Shown here one piece after another: positions 33,701-42,737 of a DNA stretch of 64,000 nucleotides. The stretch lies in NCBI GenBank assembly GCA_964644695.1, contig CAZXWN010000004.1, positions 1 through 64,000 of the forward strand. The letters run 5' to 3'. The number at the start of each line of letters is the position of its first letter. Position 1 is the first letter of the stretch. The position numbers were made by a program, and so were the translations under genes. The DNA is from CAZXWN01 sp964644695 [NCBI: uncultured bacterium] (lineage in GTDB: Bacteria > UBP4 > UBA4092). The notes under the pieces were generated by a model. The model was not told the origin of the DNA. It made no database searches and saw only the letters and a program-made list of their open reading frames with translations.

Positions 33701-34923
33701 CATGACTTAAATTCAAACGGGGGTGTTTTCCACTGTTCATCCTGCAACCAACCACCTGCAGCAGGTTTAATACCAGCGATATGAACATAAAAATACCAAT
33801 ACGACAAAAACAAACAACCCATTGTAAGCAAACTGGAAAATGCCCACAACAATGATCGAACATCATGTTTCCTGGATAGATAAAAAAGCAGGAATAATAC
33901 AAAGGCACACATTATTAGCATGGCACCCTGAACATATAGAACACTGACTAATCCAACAGCCAGCCCTGCTATCATCAGGTAGTAATAGTCCTCAAAGGCT
34001 TTGGAGAATAGATAAAAACACAATACGATAAAAGTACGACTGATCGCGCTGGGAAGTGCCTGGAAGGGATATATCGCGTCAAGTAAAAGTAAGGAGAATA
34101 AAAACAAGGCAATAAACCCCTGTTTTCGGCCAAGGATTTTTCGAAAGGCATAATAAGCTAAACCAATATATAATAAGCCCCAAAATAAATTAGCCCCTGA
34201 TATATAAGAATCGACAGTTACACCAGAAATAAGAACGCTGGCAACAGCAATTAGGGAATAAAGCGGCGGGTAGTAATTGGGATGCCCCATATTATCCATA
34301 AGCAGTGGGAACTGATCCTTAATCAAATGGATTTTAGAAGCAATAGTGATGGGATCCCCTGCATATAAGGATGTTATGTCATTTAAGAAAACAAGATAGG
34401 TCTTCAATGCGACATACTTGAATATGAAAAACAAAATAACAATTTCACCAATAACCTTGATGACTGATTTCCATTTTATTGAATAGAAACAGTTACCTAT
34501 ATCTTGAAACGATAATCTCCCAATCCGCTTTATCTGATAATAAATCAGTAATGGAATCATCGAAAAATAAACAGGGATGACAATCCAATAATTAAAAATA
34601 CGAAAAACATTTAAAAGGTAACCCAAAACATAGATGAAGAATAAACTCAAAACACAGGAAATAATCCAATCATGCTGCTTTTTCAATAGCGTTTGAATAA
34701 CCAGACCAGGCAGGAAACAAACGATAAGAAGAGAAATTGTAATAAAGCCAATTTCAGAAGTTCTATCCAACATAGCCATGTAATCTTGGAAATGGGGGTA
34801 CAATGAACTAAATTTCAGAATCATACCCAGAACGATAGTTAATACCCCTGTGCAACCCCAAAACACATAGCTCCCATTCTTAACCAACAGAGAAAACAGC
34901 TTCTCTTTCATATTTAACCCCAT
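30754..34923 (-). CDS. Very large polytopic membrane protein with long extracytoplasmic C-terminal region, function unknown
   Basis: 1,389 residues (1,385 if the second ATG at 34911, just after a GGGG stretch, is used). The first about 540 residues hold roughly a dozen hydrophobic segments separated by short loops. This layout resembles GT-C-type glycosyltransferases or other polyprenyl-sugar-using enzymes, with a possible early loop acidic pair (YAGDP). The remaining about 850 residues are soluble and largely beta-rich. Near 700-850 are glutamine-amidotransferase/GATase-like fragments (LLDYLENGGKAYIQGGDAL), and from about 1230 a carbohydrate-binding-like beta-sandwich. I do not recognise a family over the full length. 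Its position among polysaccharide genes suggests a role in surface glycan assembly. No signal peptide other than TM1. Confidence 0.75.
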   Translation of the reverse strand: MGLNMKEKLFSLLVKNGSYVFWGCTGVLTIVLGMILKFSSLYPHFQDYMAMLDRTSEIGFITISLLIVCFLPGLVIQTLLKKQHDWIISCVLSLFFIYVLGYLLNVFRIFNYWIVIPVYFSMIPLLIYYQIKRIGRLSFQDIGNCFYSIKWKSVIKVIGEIVILFFIFKYVALKTYLVFLNDITSLYAGDPITIASKIHLIKDQFPLLMDNMGHPNYYPPLYSLIAVASVLISGVTVDSYISGANLFWGLLYIGLAYYAFRKILGRKQGFIALFLFSLLLLDAIYPFQALPSAISRTFIVLCFYLFSKAFEDYYYLMIAGLAVGLVSVLYVQGAMLIMCAFVLFLLFYLSRKHDVRSLLWAFSSLLTMGCLFLSYWYFYVHIAGIKPAAGGWLQDEQWKTPPFEFKSWADTWNLIVKPVYLELFTIAVGYLASKKTKNYYLWSSFVSLFSVCLVLRWHHIFTEPLLGFSVQPHRFSGFTPTFTVLSLILLVQFSIDILSDLRFVGEKSETYRPIHSPLIVSLVIISIFQGYMVLNMFDKSLKYRKEILNHESVYQKQWKDEQFSENRWIGSWIDKNIPKTSKILGAPWDTSYYVTAMAGRLVFMGHPGGYGPMDDTFNKHYKLTKKAFQATDTNISSQIFIKNHIRYIFQSGVFNDVKDDVYRFEGPVFKSNKIHPIFGAGKDIIVWEVNTTQTVKDVDYAVYIQDTSYRAFWNDLFNQSLLSPKVFNPKSDVVNKNLLIAGITKFSGQQTASLLDYLENGGKAYIQGGDALSVVNTILEHQGHSTINRLKLRVDRLIPVVIRNNHYLTQDAPEYLPGLFTPLCDMYSKTTSYYEVFDNREMLFKPIMSLDGYDDCFLLGSLKIGKGELIISGCNLNEGDNFIKYSITHRLNEYLSSGESHPAYIPLDDPVKKTRVSLLACQKKNDNQMYSGVYSDHSSRAVAIVGKDVNNYLDYYRADVDGDDGYFEFPVVKGTDNRSMQLSTVRKGKKYFEYVYSGSTNVSNLSEMTFTQLVNKKHLDKDLKSSLWKKYNSSYTIGVDEINKMYAYLQGTLSTNSSLMDYYARKKAGKPVEEISLKDNGIKDYMNLALTKNITGLTYHANLDDLYNDPIYLSKNTCVQVEYNFAVPVYMESVEFAIRNFAPQYAGMASTAIILSLDSTVGKDKVMVIRNLGNYGAGEPRIVSGDINTFVKNVKIIFYTYKDLPGTISDIKLNFSISSFNFPYFAEESNLKSGYKCGINFGKYLSLIGYDLRPGTVNPGGKVHMKYYWKVLDPEIQNKNILLTLSVRQIDGKSENVIATERWYLCNGEVDFTKVSPDIVVKDTDLYLDIDPQAKKGIYGVMFSIKDLDNDIDLPAENFGPNKKTKILNTAPNSYLSILDKIIVAPKKK

Positions 34924-34973
34924 TTATTCAAGTCACTTCCATAAAACGAAACCAACAGCATAATCATTTTATT

Positions 34974-36029
34974 TCAACTGATTTTCAACCAATTGTCAAA
35001 CAGCCACTCAAGTTTAGTTTTAAAGGGTTTACTGAACCTGTTTTCTACCTGAGTGTTCACCATGTATGAGAAACCAATAACCAGTACAATAGTGCCCCAA
35101 AAAAGAACATGAATATTTGAAATAGTTGGATACAACCAATTCATGATCATGAAACCCACATTTTCATGGATCAAATACAGAGGATAGGTTAACGCACCTA
35201 ATATGAGCCATTGTGTTTGCCCAATGTAGGGAATTTTCCTTCTCGCTGAAAGATAAAGTATCGTGAAGAAGACCACTAACAAGAGAGTTATGACATAATG
35301 CTGAAAACCTGCATGATATTTGGTTTCTAACCGATCCATATTCATGTAAGCAAAATGATTTGCCAGAATAAAACACGCTATTAATATAAAAATTCGTTTC
35401 AGATTCACTCCACTAATAAAAATCAAATAGAATACCGCTCCAGCACTAAATAACGGGGCATAATCAGCATTAAAACCGTAGATAAGGATTTTAACGGGAT
35501 AGATTATCATTAACAAACTGAAGATTAACCATCCAATAAGAATATTCTCGATGTGTTTGATATATCCCAACCCTAATATAATTGCTATAAACACATAAAA
35601 CTTTATTTCAGCAAAAAGTGACCAGTAAACTCCGTCAATGGAGGGAACTCTGATAAAATCACTCATCATTGTCATATTTGCAAGATACTGTAAACCTGAG
35701 ACTGAGTATCTCCCATCTCCAATCAACAAGGTAACAAGTACAGTCATTGTGCAGCAAACCCAAAAGGCAGGATATAACCTGACTACTCTGGAAATGATAA
35801 ATTTCTTCAAACTTCCATTCATGGCCGTCATTAAAATAACAAAGCCACTGATAAGAAAAAACAACTCAACACCAAGATAACCGTATTTTGCAATTGGAGA
35901 TAGTGCAGGATAGGAGATTTCACACATATTATCTCCAGCCCCTCCCCTGAAAGCAAAATGGTAAAAAACAACGGCAATTGCAGCAATAAACCGGAACAAA
36001 TCAATTTCATGAACTCTTATTTTATTCAT
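34974..36029 (-). CDS. Acyltransferase 3 family membrane protein
   Basis: OafA/YrhL-type integral membrane acyltransferase that acetylates or otherwise acylates exported sugars. The 351-residue chain has EIDLFRFIAAIAVVFYHFAF near the start (conserved R and H), PALSPIAKYGYLGVELFFLISGFVI (in parts) and VRLYPAFWVCC, all acyltransferase-3 hallmarks, with about ten membrane helices. It lies 50 bases upstream of the giant membrane protein on the same strand and is probably cotranscribed with it. Confidence 0.9.
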   Translation of the reverse strand: MNKIRVHEIDLFRFIAAIAVVFYHFAFRGGAGDNMCEISYPALSPIAKYGYLGVELFFLISGFVILMTAMNGSLKKFIISRVVRLYPAFWVCCTMTVLVTLLIGDGRYSVSGLQYLANMTMMSDFIRVPSIDGVYWSLFAEIKFYVFIAIILGLGYIKHIENILIGWLIFSLLMIIYPVKILIYGFNADYAPLFSAGAVFYLIFISGVNLKRIFILIACFILANHFAYMNMDRLETKYHAGFQHYVITLLLVVFFTILYLSARRKIPYIGQTQWLILGALTYPLYLIHENVGFMIMNWLYPTISNIHVLFWGTIVLVIGFSYMVNTQVENRFSKPFKTKLEWLFDNWLKIS

Positions 36030-36169
36030 CCATTATCCAAATCAATTCAGCAAAAATAGCGGCCCATTCTCCAAGCATCAAATCAGGCCAAATGGTTAGT
36101 ATAGAATGATTCTTTGGAGACATCAACCAATGATTTATCTAGCATTAAATACTGCCAGTAAAAGTTATT

Positions 36170-37723
36170 ATGCATTTACAAAACTATCGTTTGTTATACT
36201 TAATCAATCTTATGAAAAACAAACAGTTTTATATTAATCTTGTCTCTAATTTAGTGAATTATGGATTCACCCTGTTGATTGGGGTTTTCTTCACACCTTA
36301 TCTGGTTAATCATCTGGGGAAATCCAGTTTTGGTATCGTAACCTTAGCTCAGACATTGGCAAGCTACCTGGCCATTTTTACTCTTGTAATAAGTTCTGGT
36401 ATTAACCGTTTTTTAGTAATTGCACTAAAGTCTTCGGACATTGAAGAATCAAATCAAATCTTCAATACGACACTACTGGGTATACTTTTACTCGTCACAG
36501 CATTAATCATTCCCTGCTGGCTTTTCTCAATCAATATTCAACATATCATCGCAATTCCAGAGGGGTTAGAATATGAGACCGTTATCCTGATTGGGTTAAT
36601 GTTTGTATTTTTTATGATCAGTAATATTGCCATGCCCTTCTCAGTTTCTACTTTTGTAAAGAACAGATTAGATTTAAAATGCATGGTTGAAGTTTCTGGG
36701 AATATGGGTCGAATAGGAATAATTGTTCTGTTATTCACTCTTTATACTCCCCGTTTATGGCATGTTGGATGCGGATTGATTTTATCTTCACTTATTTTGC
36801 TTGGAGGAAGTATCTATAATTGGAGATCTCTTTTACCCGAAATATCGATAAAACCAAAATGTTTTCAGCTAAAAACATTACAAAAACTTGTTTCATTTGG
36901 ATTTTGGATTGCTGTTGATCAGGTTGGAATTCTTCTATATATCGGGATAGATCTTTTAGTTGCTAACAAGGTATTAGGCACTGAACTTGCAGGGGATTAT
37001 TCGATAACACTTCAATGGGCAAATATGCTTCGAGGCATATCAACTGCAATTGGATATACTTTTACTCCGGCAATTTTTATTCTGTATGCCGCCAAAGACT
37101 TTAAAGGACTATATCAACAAGCATGTTCATCCATAAAATTTACAGGCTACCTATTGTCTCTGCCAGCAGCTTACATCTGTGGATTAGCGCCATTAATCCT
37201 GAAAACTTGGATTGGCCCTTCATACACTCACCTTTCGACGCTCATGATTTTACTAACTGCCCATCTGGCGTTATGTCTTTCAAGTATGCCGTTATTTCAA
37301 ATCAATGTCGCTAACAACAAGGTAAAACCAACAGCCATATTCACACTTTTCATAGGGCTTACCAATCTCATCATGGCTGTTATTTTTGCAAAGATTTGGG
37401 GAGTCTATGGAATAGCCGTTTCAGGGATTATTTCTCTCACCATTAAAAATGTTTTGTTCACACCCTTATATATCGCTCATCACATGAAATATAAAGCTTC
37501 TGGATTTTATAGAGAATATTTACAGGTGGGGATACTATTTGTAGTGTTAGCGGTAACTCTATACGAAGTTAGGATATGGTGGTTGGTTCCTGGATGGTCT
37601 GGCCTGATAATATATGGTTTATTATTAACAATCTTATGGGGAATAGTGGGCTGGCTCTGGGTAATAGACAAACCAACAAAAGATAAAATAATCGCTAAGA
37701 TTCCTTTATTCCAAAGAAGCTAA
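36170..37723 (+). CDS. wzx: Lipid-linked oligosaccharide flippase (Wzx-like, MATE/MOP superfamily)
   Basis: Predicted to flip undecaprenyl-linked repeat units across the inner membrane. The 517-residue protein has about 12-14 membrane segments and the PST/MVF-type start NLVSNLVNYGFTLLIGVFFTPYLVNHLGKSSFG (split). Met15 (36212) could be the real start, since the first 14 residues are outside the usual family start and neither ATG has a clear ribosome-binding site. It is the only plus-strand gene between 34.9 and 49.9 kb. Its TAA overlaps the TAG of the convergent gene. Confidence 0.87.
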   Translation: MHLQNYRLLYLINLMKNKQFYINLVSNLVNYGFTLLIGVFFTPYLVNHLGKSSFGIVTLAQTLASYLAIFTLVISSGINRFLVIALKSSDIEESNQIFNTTLLGILLLVTALIIPCWLFSINIQHIIAIPEGLEYETVILIGLMFVFFMISNIAMPFSVSTFVKNRLDLKCMVEVSGNMGRIGIIVLLFTLYTPRLWHVGCGLILSSLILLGGSIYNWRSLLPEISIKPKCFQLKTLQKLVSFGFWIAVDQVGILLYIGIDLLVANKVLGTELAGDYSITLQWANMLRGISTAIGYTFTPAIFILYAAKDFKGLYQQACSSIKFTGYLLSLPAAYICGLAPLILKTWIGPSYTHLSTLMILLTAHLALCLSSMPLFQINVANNKVKPTAIFTLFIGLTNLIMAVIFAKIWGVYGIAVSGIISLTIKNVLFTPLYIAHHMKYKASGFYREYLQVGILFVVLAVTLYEVRIWWLVPGWSGLIIYGLLLTILWGIVGWLWVIDKPTKDKIIAKIPLFQRS

Positions 37724-38823
37724 CTTTTTTTATTTATAATGGCATCATATAATTGACCATATTTGATTGCCATTTGTTTTATATCATACTGTGGAGCATC
37801 AGCCAGATTATTTGTACTCATTGAACATCGCAATTTTTTGTCATCAGCCAACCGCAATATTGCTTTGGAATATGTATCCACATCACCAGATTCAACTAAC
37901 AATCCATTACGACCATCCTTGAGCACATCAGGAACTCCACCAACAGATGTTGATATAATAGGAAGACCTGAAGCCATAGCCTCCAGGATACTTAATGGCA
38001 ACCCCTCATGAGAAGACGATAAAGTAAATACATCTGAATTCAATAAAAGCTCAGGAATGTCTCCCCTTACCCCCAATAAAGATACAACACTATTTAACCC
38101 AAGGTTATCTATTTTTTGTGAAAGCTCATTTCTCAAAACTCCATCACCAATAATTCGGAGTCTAATATTTTTATTTACAGCATATGCCTTGCAAAAAGCA
38201 TCTATTAGTAATGCGTGATTTTTCACAGGCCTGAGACTTCCAATTGCACAAAACCATATTAATTGGCTTTCAAAGGATCTTTCAGAGACAGGAGTATAAA
38301 GCGATATATCAATACTGTTATATATACAGGGGATTTTGTCAGGTTGAATATGATAAATCTGATAAATAGTATTTTTAATAAAATCAGATATTGCAACAGG
38401 AACAAACCTAAAACATCGATATAACTGCTTCATAATCAAACGATCTGTTTTGCCTAATTCTTTGTCTGCCATACTATGAACAGTGTGTATCCGAGCTTTT
38501 ACACCTGAAAGTATTGCCGGGACAAGGATATATTTGGCTCCATATAAATGGGTGTGGACTATGTCAGGCTTTTCCTGCCGAAACAGTAAGTACAATTGCC
38601 ATATTAACGAACAATCAAAGCCTTTTTTCTTATCTAAGAATATTAATTTCAGACCTTTTTCCCGAGCAATTCTTTCATAAACTGTGTTCTGACTTTTATA
38701 CAGAGAGACAAGGGTAACATCATACTTTTTATCAAGCTCACTTGATAAGTACAAGGCTATTTTCTCTGCGCCACCTTCAATTAGATTAGGTATTATCTGA
38801 AAACATTTAATCGGTTTATTCAT
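37720..38823 (-). CDS. Glycosyltransferase family 4
   Basis: GT-B fold glycosyltransferase, probably adding one sugar to the repeat unit. The 367-residue chain has [17 protein letters not shown] near the N-terminus, [10 protein letters not shown], and the GT4 signature [28 protein letters not shown] (in parts) with the EX7E motif near 265-280. Donor and acceptor cannot be told from sequence. It overlaps the acetyltransferase upstream by four bases and is last in the long minus-strand polysaccharide operon. Confidence 0.92.
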   Translation of the reverse strand: MNKPIKCFQIIPNLIEGGAEKIALYLSSELDKKYDVTLVSLYKSQNTVYERIAREKGLKLIFLDKKKGFDCSLIWQLYLLFRQEKPDIVHTHLYGAKYILVPAILSGVKARIHTVHSMADKELGKTDRLIMKQLYRCFRFVPVAISDFIKNTIYQIYHIQPDKIPCIYNSIDISLYTPVSERSFESQLIWFCAIGSLRPVKNHALLIDAFCKAYAVNKNIRLRIIGDGVLRNELSQKIDNLGLNSVVSLLGVRGDIPELLLNSDVFTLSSSHEGLPLSILEAMASGLPIISTSVGGVPDVLKDGRNGLLVESGDVDTYSKAILRLADDKKLRCSMSTNNLADAPQYDIKQMAIKYGQLYDAIINKKS

Positions 38824-39380
38824 GTATTTTTCAGCTTATCCAAGTGTTGTTTTATTTCTTCCTCAGAAAACCTCATTTTTATCTGTTTTGCAGGGACACC
38901 TGCCACAATTGAATAGGGTGCGACATCTTTAGTAACCACACTTCCAGCAGCAATCACACTTCCCTGCCCAATTCGAACTCCCTTTAAAATAATCGAATTA
39001 GCTCCTATCCATACATCATCTTCAACGACAATATCACGGTCATCCTCAGGACGTTTTTCACTATTCGAAACGTCTATCATATACCTGCCAATCATGTCTG
39101 TACGATGCCCACCGGTAATCATAAACACATGCGGTCCGAACATCACTTTTTTCCCAATGTGGATTTTGGCACGGGTGCACATAAACATTGCATCCAAACC
39201 AACAGATGAATAATCACCTATAAATATGTTTTTATAGGTAAAATATCCTCGTCTGCCGATATGCACGCCTTTTCCGCATTTAGCAAACAAAGATTTTTTA
39301 AAAGGCATAACTATAAACTTGTAAATACTTTTATCTAAACATATAAAAAAGGTAGCAACTAAGTTCATTAATTTATTCAT
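38820..39380 (-). CDS. Hexapeptide-repeat acyltransferase (WbbJ/maltose acetyltransferase-like)
   Basis: Left-handed beta-helix acyltransferase using acetyl-CoA, likely acetylating a sugar of the polysaccharide. From ATG 39380 (GGAG six bases upstream) it has 186 residues. The hexapeptide region runs from about 50 to 165, with [20 protein letters not shown] and [26 protein letters not shown] typical of the family. The frame is open upstream to 39425, but that extension lies inside the preceding glycosyltransferase. Confidence 0.92.
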   Translation of the reverse strand: MNKLMNLVATFFICLDKSIYKFIVMPFKKSLFAKCGKGVHIGRRGYFTYKNIFIGDYSSVGLDAMFMCTRAKIHIGKKVMFGPHVFMITGGHRTDMIGRYMIDVSNSEKRPEDDRDIVVEDDVWIGANSIILKGVRIGQGSVIAAGSVVTKDVAPYSIVAGVPAKQIKMRFSEEEIKQHLDKLKNT

Positions 39381-40431
39381 TCTGAACTCCATTGTTTGAG
39401 CTATATTCATCAAGCAATTTATCAATCACTATATCCACCAAATAATTACTTTTAATTTTTTCAATATTCCATGCCGACATTGCTTTTCGTAATGAAGCAT
39501 CATCTAATTGGTTTAAGCTGTTTACCATTCCCTTCACATCGCCAACCTGAATCAGCATTCCACCTGATTTTTCAATCATGTCTGGGATAGCACCCACAGG
39601 TGTTGATATGATAGGCAACCCCGCAGCCATTGCCTCCAGAATCACATTTGGGAATCCCTCAGTATGGGTAGGAAATAGAAAAACATCTGCATCTGTCATA
39701 TATTGCAATATTTTTGTTTTATCAACTTCCCCCGTACATTGAACATTTTCGGGTCTTGGGAGACTTTTTATTTCTGCCATAAGATGACCAGCAAGAATAA
39801 ATTTGATATCAGGGAAATAACTAGCAACCGTCAAAATATCATTGCAACCCTTTTCAATAGTGACATGTCCTGCATACAAAACGGTTTTGATTCTATCTGA
39901 TATTATTTTAGGCGTTGTTTTTATATGATTTTGCGAAATATAGTTAGGTATAATCTTACTTTCACACCCACATTTATCATGCACATATTTCTGTGAAACA
40001 GAATTTAAAACAAGAATCTTATCCACTCTTCGACAAAGAAATTTAAATATTTTATGTTGAAAATTATCCTTTATTTGGTACGTCACATCACATCGGCAGT
40101 GAATTAGCACTTTTAACCGGTAAAATTTAGCAATGAGCGTACAAAGAGTATCTCTGATAAGACCTTTTTGAGAACAAGGCGTGTTTATGTGCACGATGTC
40201 ATATGAACTTCCAGACGCATACCTATATGTAGAAAGAAGAATACGCCAAGTACGTATAAACTCATCTAGAATAAAAACACTTGTAAACTTATTTACTCTT
40301 CGACCTGTTACAGCAGTATTTATGATATCAACATGATTTCCTAATGTTTTCTGCGCTTGAAGATAAGTTTTGGTCCAAGTAGCAATTCCCCCAGCTGGAG
40401 GTGGAAGTGGAGAAACCAACAAAATCCTCAC
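39373..40431 (-). CDS. Glycosyltransferase family 4
   Basis: 352 residues from GTG 40431. AGGAG lies eight bases before that codon and the GTG overlaps the stop of wbpP (TAGTG), so the longer frame to 40488 is rejected. Features: [18 protein letters not shown] at the N-terminus, typical of GT4 enzymes, and [36 protein letters not shown] (in parts) at the nucleotide-sugar site. Substrate unknown. Translationally coupled on both sides. Confidence 0.92.
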   Translation of the reverse strand: MRILLVSPLPPPAGGIATWTKTYLQAQKTLGNHVDIINTAVTGRRVNKFTSVFILDEFIRTWRILLSTYRYASGSSYDIVHINTPCSQKGLIRDTLCTLIAKFYRLKVLIHCRCDVTYQIKDNFQHKIFKFLCRRVDKILVLNSVSQKYVHDKCGCESKIIPNYISQNHIKTTPKIISDRIKTVLYAGHVTIEKGCNDILTVASYFPDIKFILAGHLMAEIKSLPRPENVQCTGEVDKTKILQYMTDADVFLFPTHTEGFPNVILEAMAAGLPIISTPVGAIPDMIEKSGGMLIQVGDVKGMVNSLNQLDDASLRKAMSAWNIEKIKSNYLVDIVIDKLLDEYSSNNGVQNE

Positions 40432-41405
40432 TACAAGTTCTCCTGGTACCACTTTACAGCATGCTGCAGTCCCATTTCTAAAGACCAATCAGGATCATAT
40501 CCTAATAATTTCCGAGCTTTCGATATATCAGCATTTGAGTGCTTAATATCACCACCTCTTTCAGGACCATACAAGGGTGGAATTGATTTGTTCAATAATC
40601 CCGACAGTAAGTTGTATAGAGAGTTCAAATCAGCTTGAGCTCCAAAAGCAATATTGAAAACCTCTCCAGATACAGATGGTGGGGCACTCATTCCTTTTAA
40701 ATTTGCCTCAACTACATTTTCAATATAGGTAAAATCTCTCGATTGTGTACCATCACCATTAATTACTGGCGGCTCATTATTCATTAATGCTTTTACAAAT
40801 TTTGGTATAACAGCCGCATAATACCCATGAGGATCCTGCCTCTTGCCAAACACATTAAAATACCTAAAACCAATAGTACTTAATCCGTACAATCTGGAAT
40901 ATAAGTCGGCATAATATTCATTTACTTTTTTTGTAAGTGCGTAAGGAGAAAGAATACGCCCCTCAACTCCTTCTTTTTTGGGTAATACAGGATGATCCCC
41001 ATATACAGAGGAACTAGATGCGTATACAAACTTCTTAACACCTTGAGTCCTTGCTGCATCCATCATGTTAAGAGAACCCTTAATATTGATTTCCTCATAC
41101 AAAATTGGCATTTCGATACTTCTTGGAACAGATCCCCATGCTGCCTGATGAGAAACATAATCCACACCTTCTGTTGAATATAGACAGGTATCGAGATTAC
41201 GAATATCTCCTTCAATAAACGAAAACTTAGGATTCAACAAAAAGGGTTCGATATTTTTTTTATTTCCTGTTGATAAATTATCAAGACATCGAACAGTATA
41301 TCCTGCATTCAGTAGCGCTTCACATATATTTGAACCAATAAAACCAGCTCCACCCGTTACCAAGAATACTGAATCATCTAAAAACTTTACTGATTTATAT
41401 CCCAC
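40431..41405 (-). CDS. wbpP: UDP-N-acetylglucosamine 4-epimerase (WbpP/TviC-like)
   Basis: Interconverts UDP-GlcNAc and UDP-GalNAc (or the uronic acids). Extended SDR with VTGGAGFIGSNI near the start, catalytic SSVYG...YALTKK, and the WbpP-like stretches LSPYALTKKVNEYYADLY and FRYFNVFGKRQDPHGYYAAV. The start is chosen at GTG 41405 (324 residues): it follows the wbpO stop by one base and has GGAG eight bases upstream. The ATG at 41471 would bury 65 bases in wbpO. The pairing with wbpO is the Pseudomonas WbpO/WbpP and Salmonella TviB/TviC arrangement. Confidence 0.88.
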   Translation of the reverse strand: MGYKSVKFLDDSVFLVTGGAGFIGSNICEALLNAGYTVRCLDNLSTGNKKNIEPFLLNPKFSFIEGDIRNLDTCLYSTEGVDYVSHQAAWGSVPRSIEMPILYEEINIKGSLNMMDAARTQGVKKFVYASSSSVYGDHPVLPKKEGVEGRILSPYALTKKVNEYYADLYSRLYGLSTIGFRYFNVFGKRQDPHGYYAAVIPKFVKALMNNEPPVINGDGTQSRDFTYIENVVEANLKGMSAPPSVSGEVFNIAFGAQADLNSLYNLLSGLLNKSIPPLYGPERGGDIKHSNADISKARKLLGYDPDWSLEMGLQHAVKWYQENL

Positions 41406-41406
41406 G

Positions 41407-42735
41407 TCACATTCTCCAAAAATCAAAACCAAGTTCATTAGCCTCAGCTTTGTCAAAAATACCCTTAACATCCATAAGTACAGGCTTTTTTATTCCAGCT
41501 TTATATAAAGATTTCAGGTGGTTTAGATCTAGTTTTTTAAATTCTTTATGGCCAACCGCAAGTATTACAGCGTCAACATTATGTACCTTTTCAAGATCTG
41601 CCAGTTGAATACCATACTCATGTTGGGCCTCATTACTATTTGCAAGAGGGTCTACCACACTAACGGTTATATCGTACTCACTTAGCTCATTCACTATATC
41701 TTCAACCTTTGAATTTCTTATATCAGGACAATCTTCTTTGAAAGTTAATCCTAAAATAAGAACATGTGCTCCTTTAATAACACTTCCTGAATTAATCAAT
41801 CGTTTTATAGTTTTTTCAGCTATAAACTTCCCCATCCCATCATTTATACGACGGCCAGCTAATATAACTTGAGCGATATAACCTGATTCTTCAGCTTTGT
41901 TTGCCAAATAGTAGGGATCAACACCAATACAATGGCCTCCCACTAACCCAGGAGAAAACTTTAAAAAATTCCATTTAGTTCCAGCAGCTTCTAAAACATC
42001 ACGAGTATCTATGCCGAGTCTGTCAAAAATCATTGCCAATTCGTTTACAAATGCAATATTGATGTCCCGTTGTGAGTTTTCAATTACCTTTGCGGCTTCT
42101 GCAACCTTGATGCTTGATGCCTTATGTATACCTGTTTTAACGATGCTCCCATATACTCTTGCAATAATATCTGCAGATTGTTCGTCCATACCAGAGGTTA
42201 TCTTAGTAATTGTTTCAACACGGTGTTCTTTGTCCCCAGGATTAACTCTCTCAGGAGAATATCCAATCTTAAAATCAACACCACATTTCATTCCTGATTC
42301 TTGTTCTAGAATTGGAAGACAAATATCTTCGGTCACTCCAGGATATACAGTAGATTCGTAAACAACTATAGAGCCTCTGGATAAATTACTGCCTACAACT
42401 TTACTAGCAGACTCAATTGGACGAAGATCAGGAATCTTGTTTTTTAAAACAGGCGTAGGTACAGCAATAATATAGAACGATACTTCTTTTAAATCGTCTG
42501 GATTGGAAGAAAATCTGATAGTGGATTTAGCCAAACGCTCTTTTCCTACTTCATTTGTTGGATCTATTCCCTTTTTATAAACATTAATTTTCTCAGAGTT
42601 CACATCAAAGCCTAATACATTAAATCCTTTTTCAGAAAAGGCCATAGCCAGCGGAAGTCCAACATAACCCAAACCTATAACAGCAATTTTCTTCTTCCCT
42701 ATAACAAGTAAATCAAACAGGTCATTGGCAACCAT
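41407..42735 (-). CDS. wbpO: UDP-N-acetyl-D-galactosamine (or glucosamine) 6-dehydrogenase (WbpO/TviB-like)
   Basis: NAD-dependent oxidation of UDP-HexNAc to the uronic acid. In 442 residues: IAVIGLGYVGLPLA (NAD loop, near 17-30), YESTVYPGVTED, GYSPERVNPGD, and the catalytic Cys in GLVGGHCIGVDPYYL. YPGVTEDICLPILE points to the TviB/WbpO branch rather than UDP-glucose dehydrogenase. It overlaps nothing and is followed immediately by wbpP. The pair predicts UDP-GalNAcA as a building block. Confidence 0.92.
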   Translation of the reverse strand: MVANDLFDLLVIGKKKIAVIGLGYVGLPLAMAFSEKGFNVLGFDVNSEKINVYKKGIDPTNEVGKERLAKSTIRFSSNPDDLKEVSFYIIAVPTPVLKNKIPDLRPIESASKVVGSNLSRGSIVVYESTVYPGVTEDICLPILEQESGMKCGVDFKIGYSPERVNPGDKEHRVETITKITSGMDEQSADIIARVYGSIVKTGIHKASSIKVAEAAKVIENSQRDINIAFVNELAMIFDRLGIDTRDVLEAAGTKWNFLKFSPGLVGGHCIGVDPYYLANKAEESGYIAQVILAGRRINDGMGKFIAEKTIKRLINSGSVIKGAHVLILGLTFKEDCPDIRNSKVEDIVNELSEYDITVSVVDPLANSNEAQHEYGIQLADLEKVHNVDAVILAVGHKEFKKLDLNHLKSLYKAGIKKPVLMDVKGIFDKAEANELGFDFWRM

Positions 42736-42737
42736 TT

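Noticed and set aside
40432-40488. Longer start for the glycosyltransferase at 39373
   Set aside because: The extension overlaps wbpP, while GTG 40431 has AGGAG eight bases upstream and gives the normal family N-terminus.
41406-41471. Longer start for wbpP
   Set aside because: It would overlap wbpO by 65 bases; GTG 41405 follows the wbpO stop by one base and has GGAG upstream.
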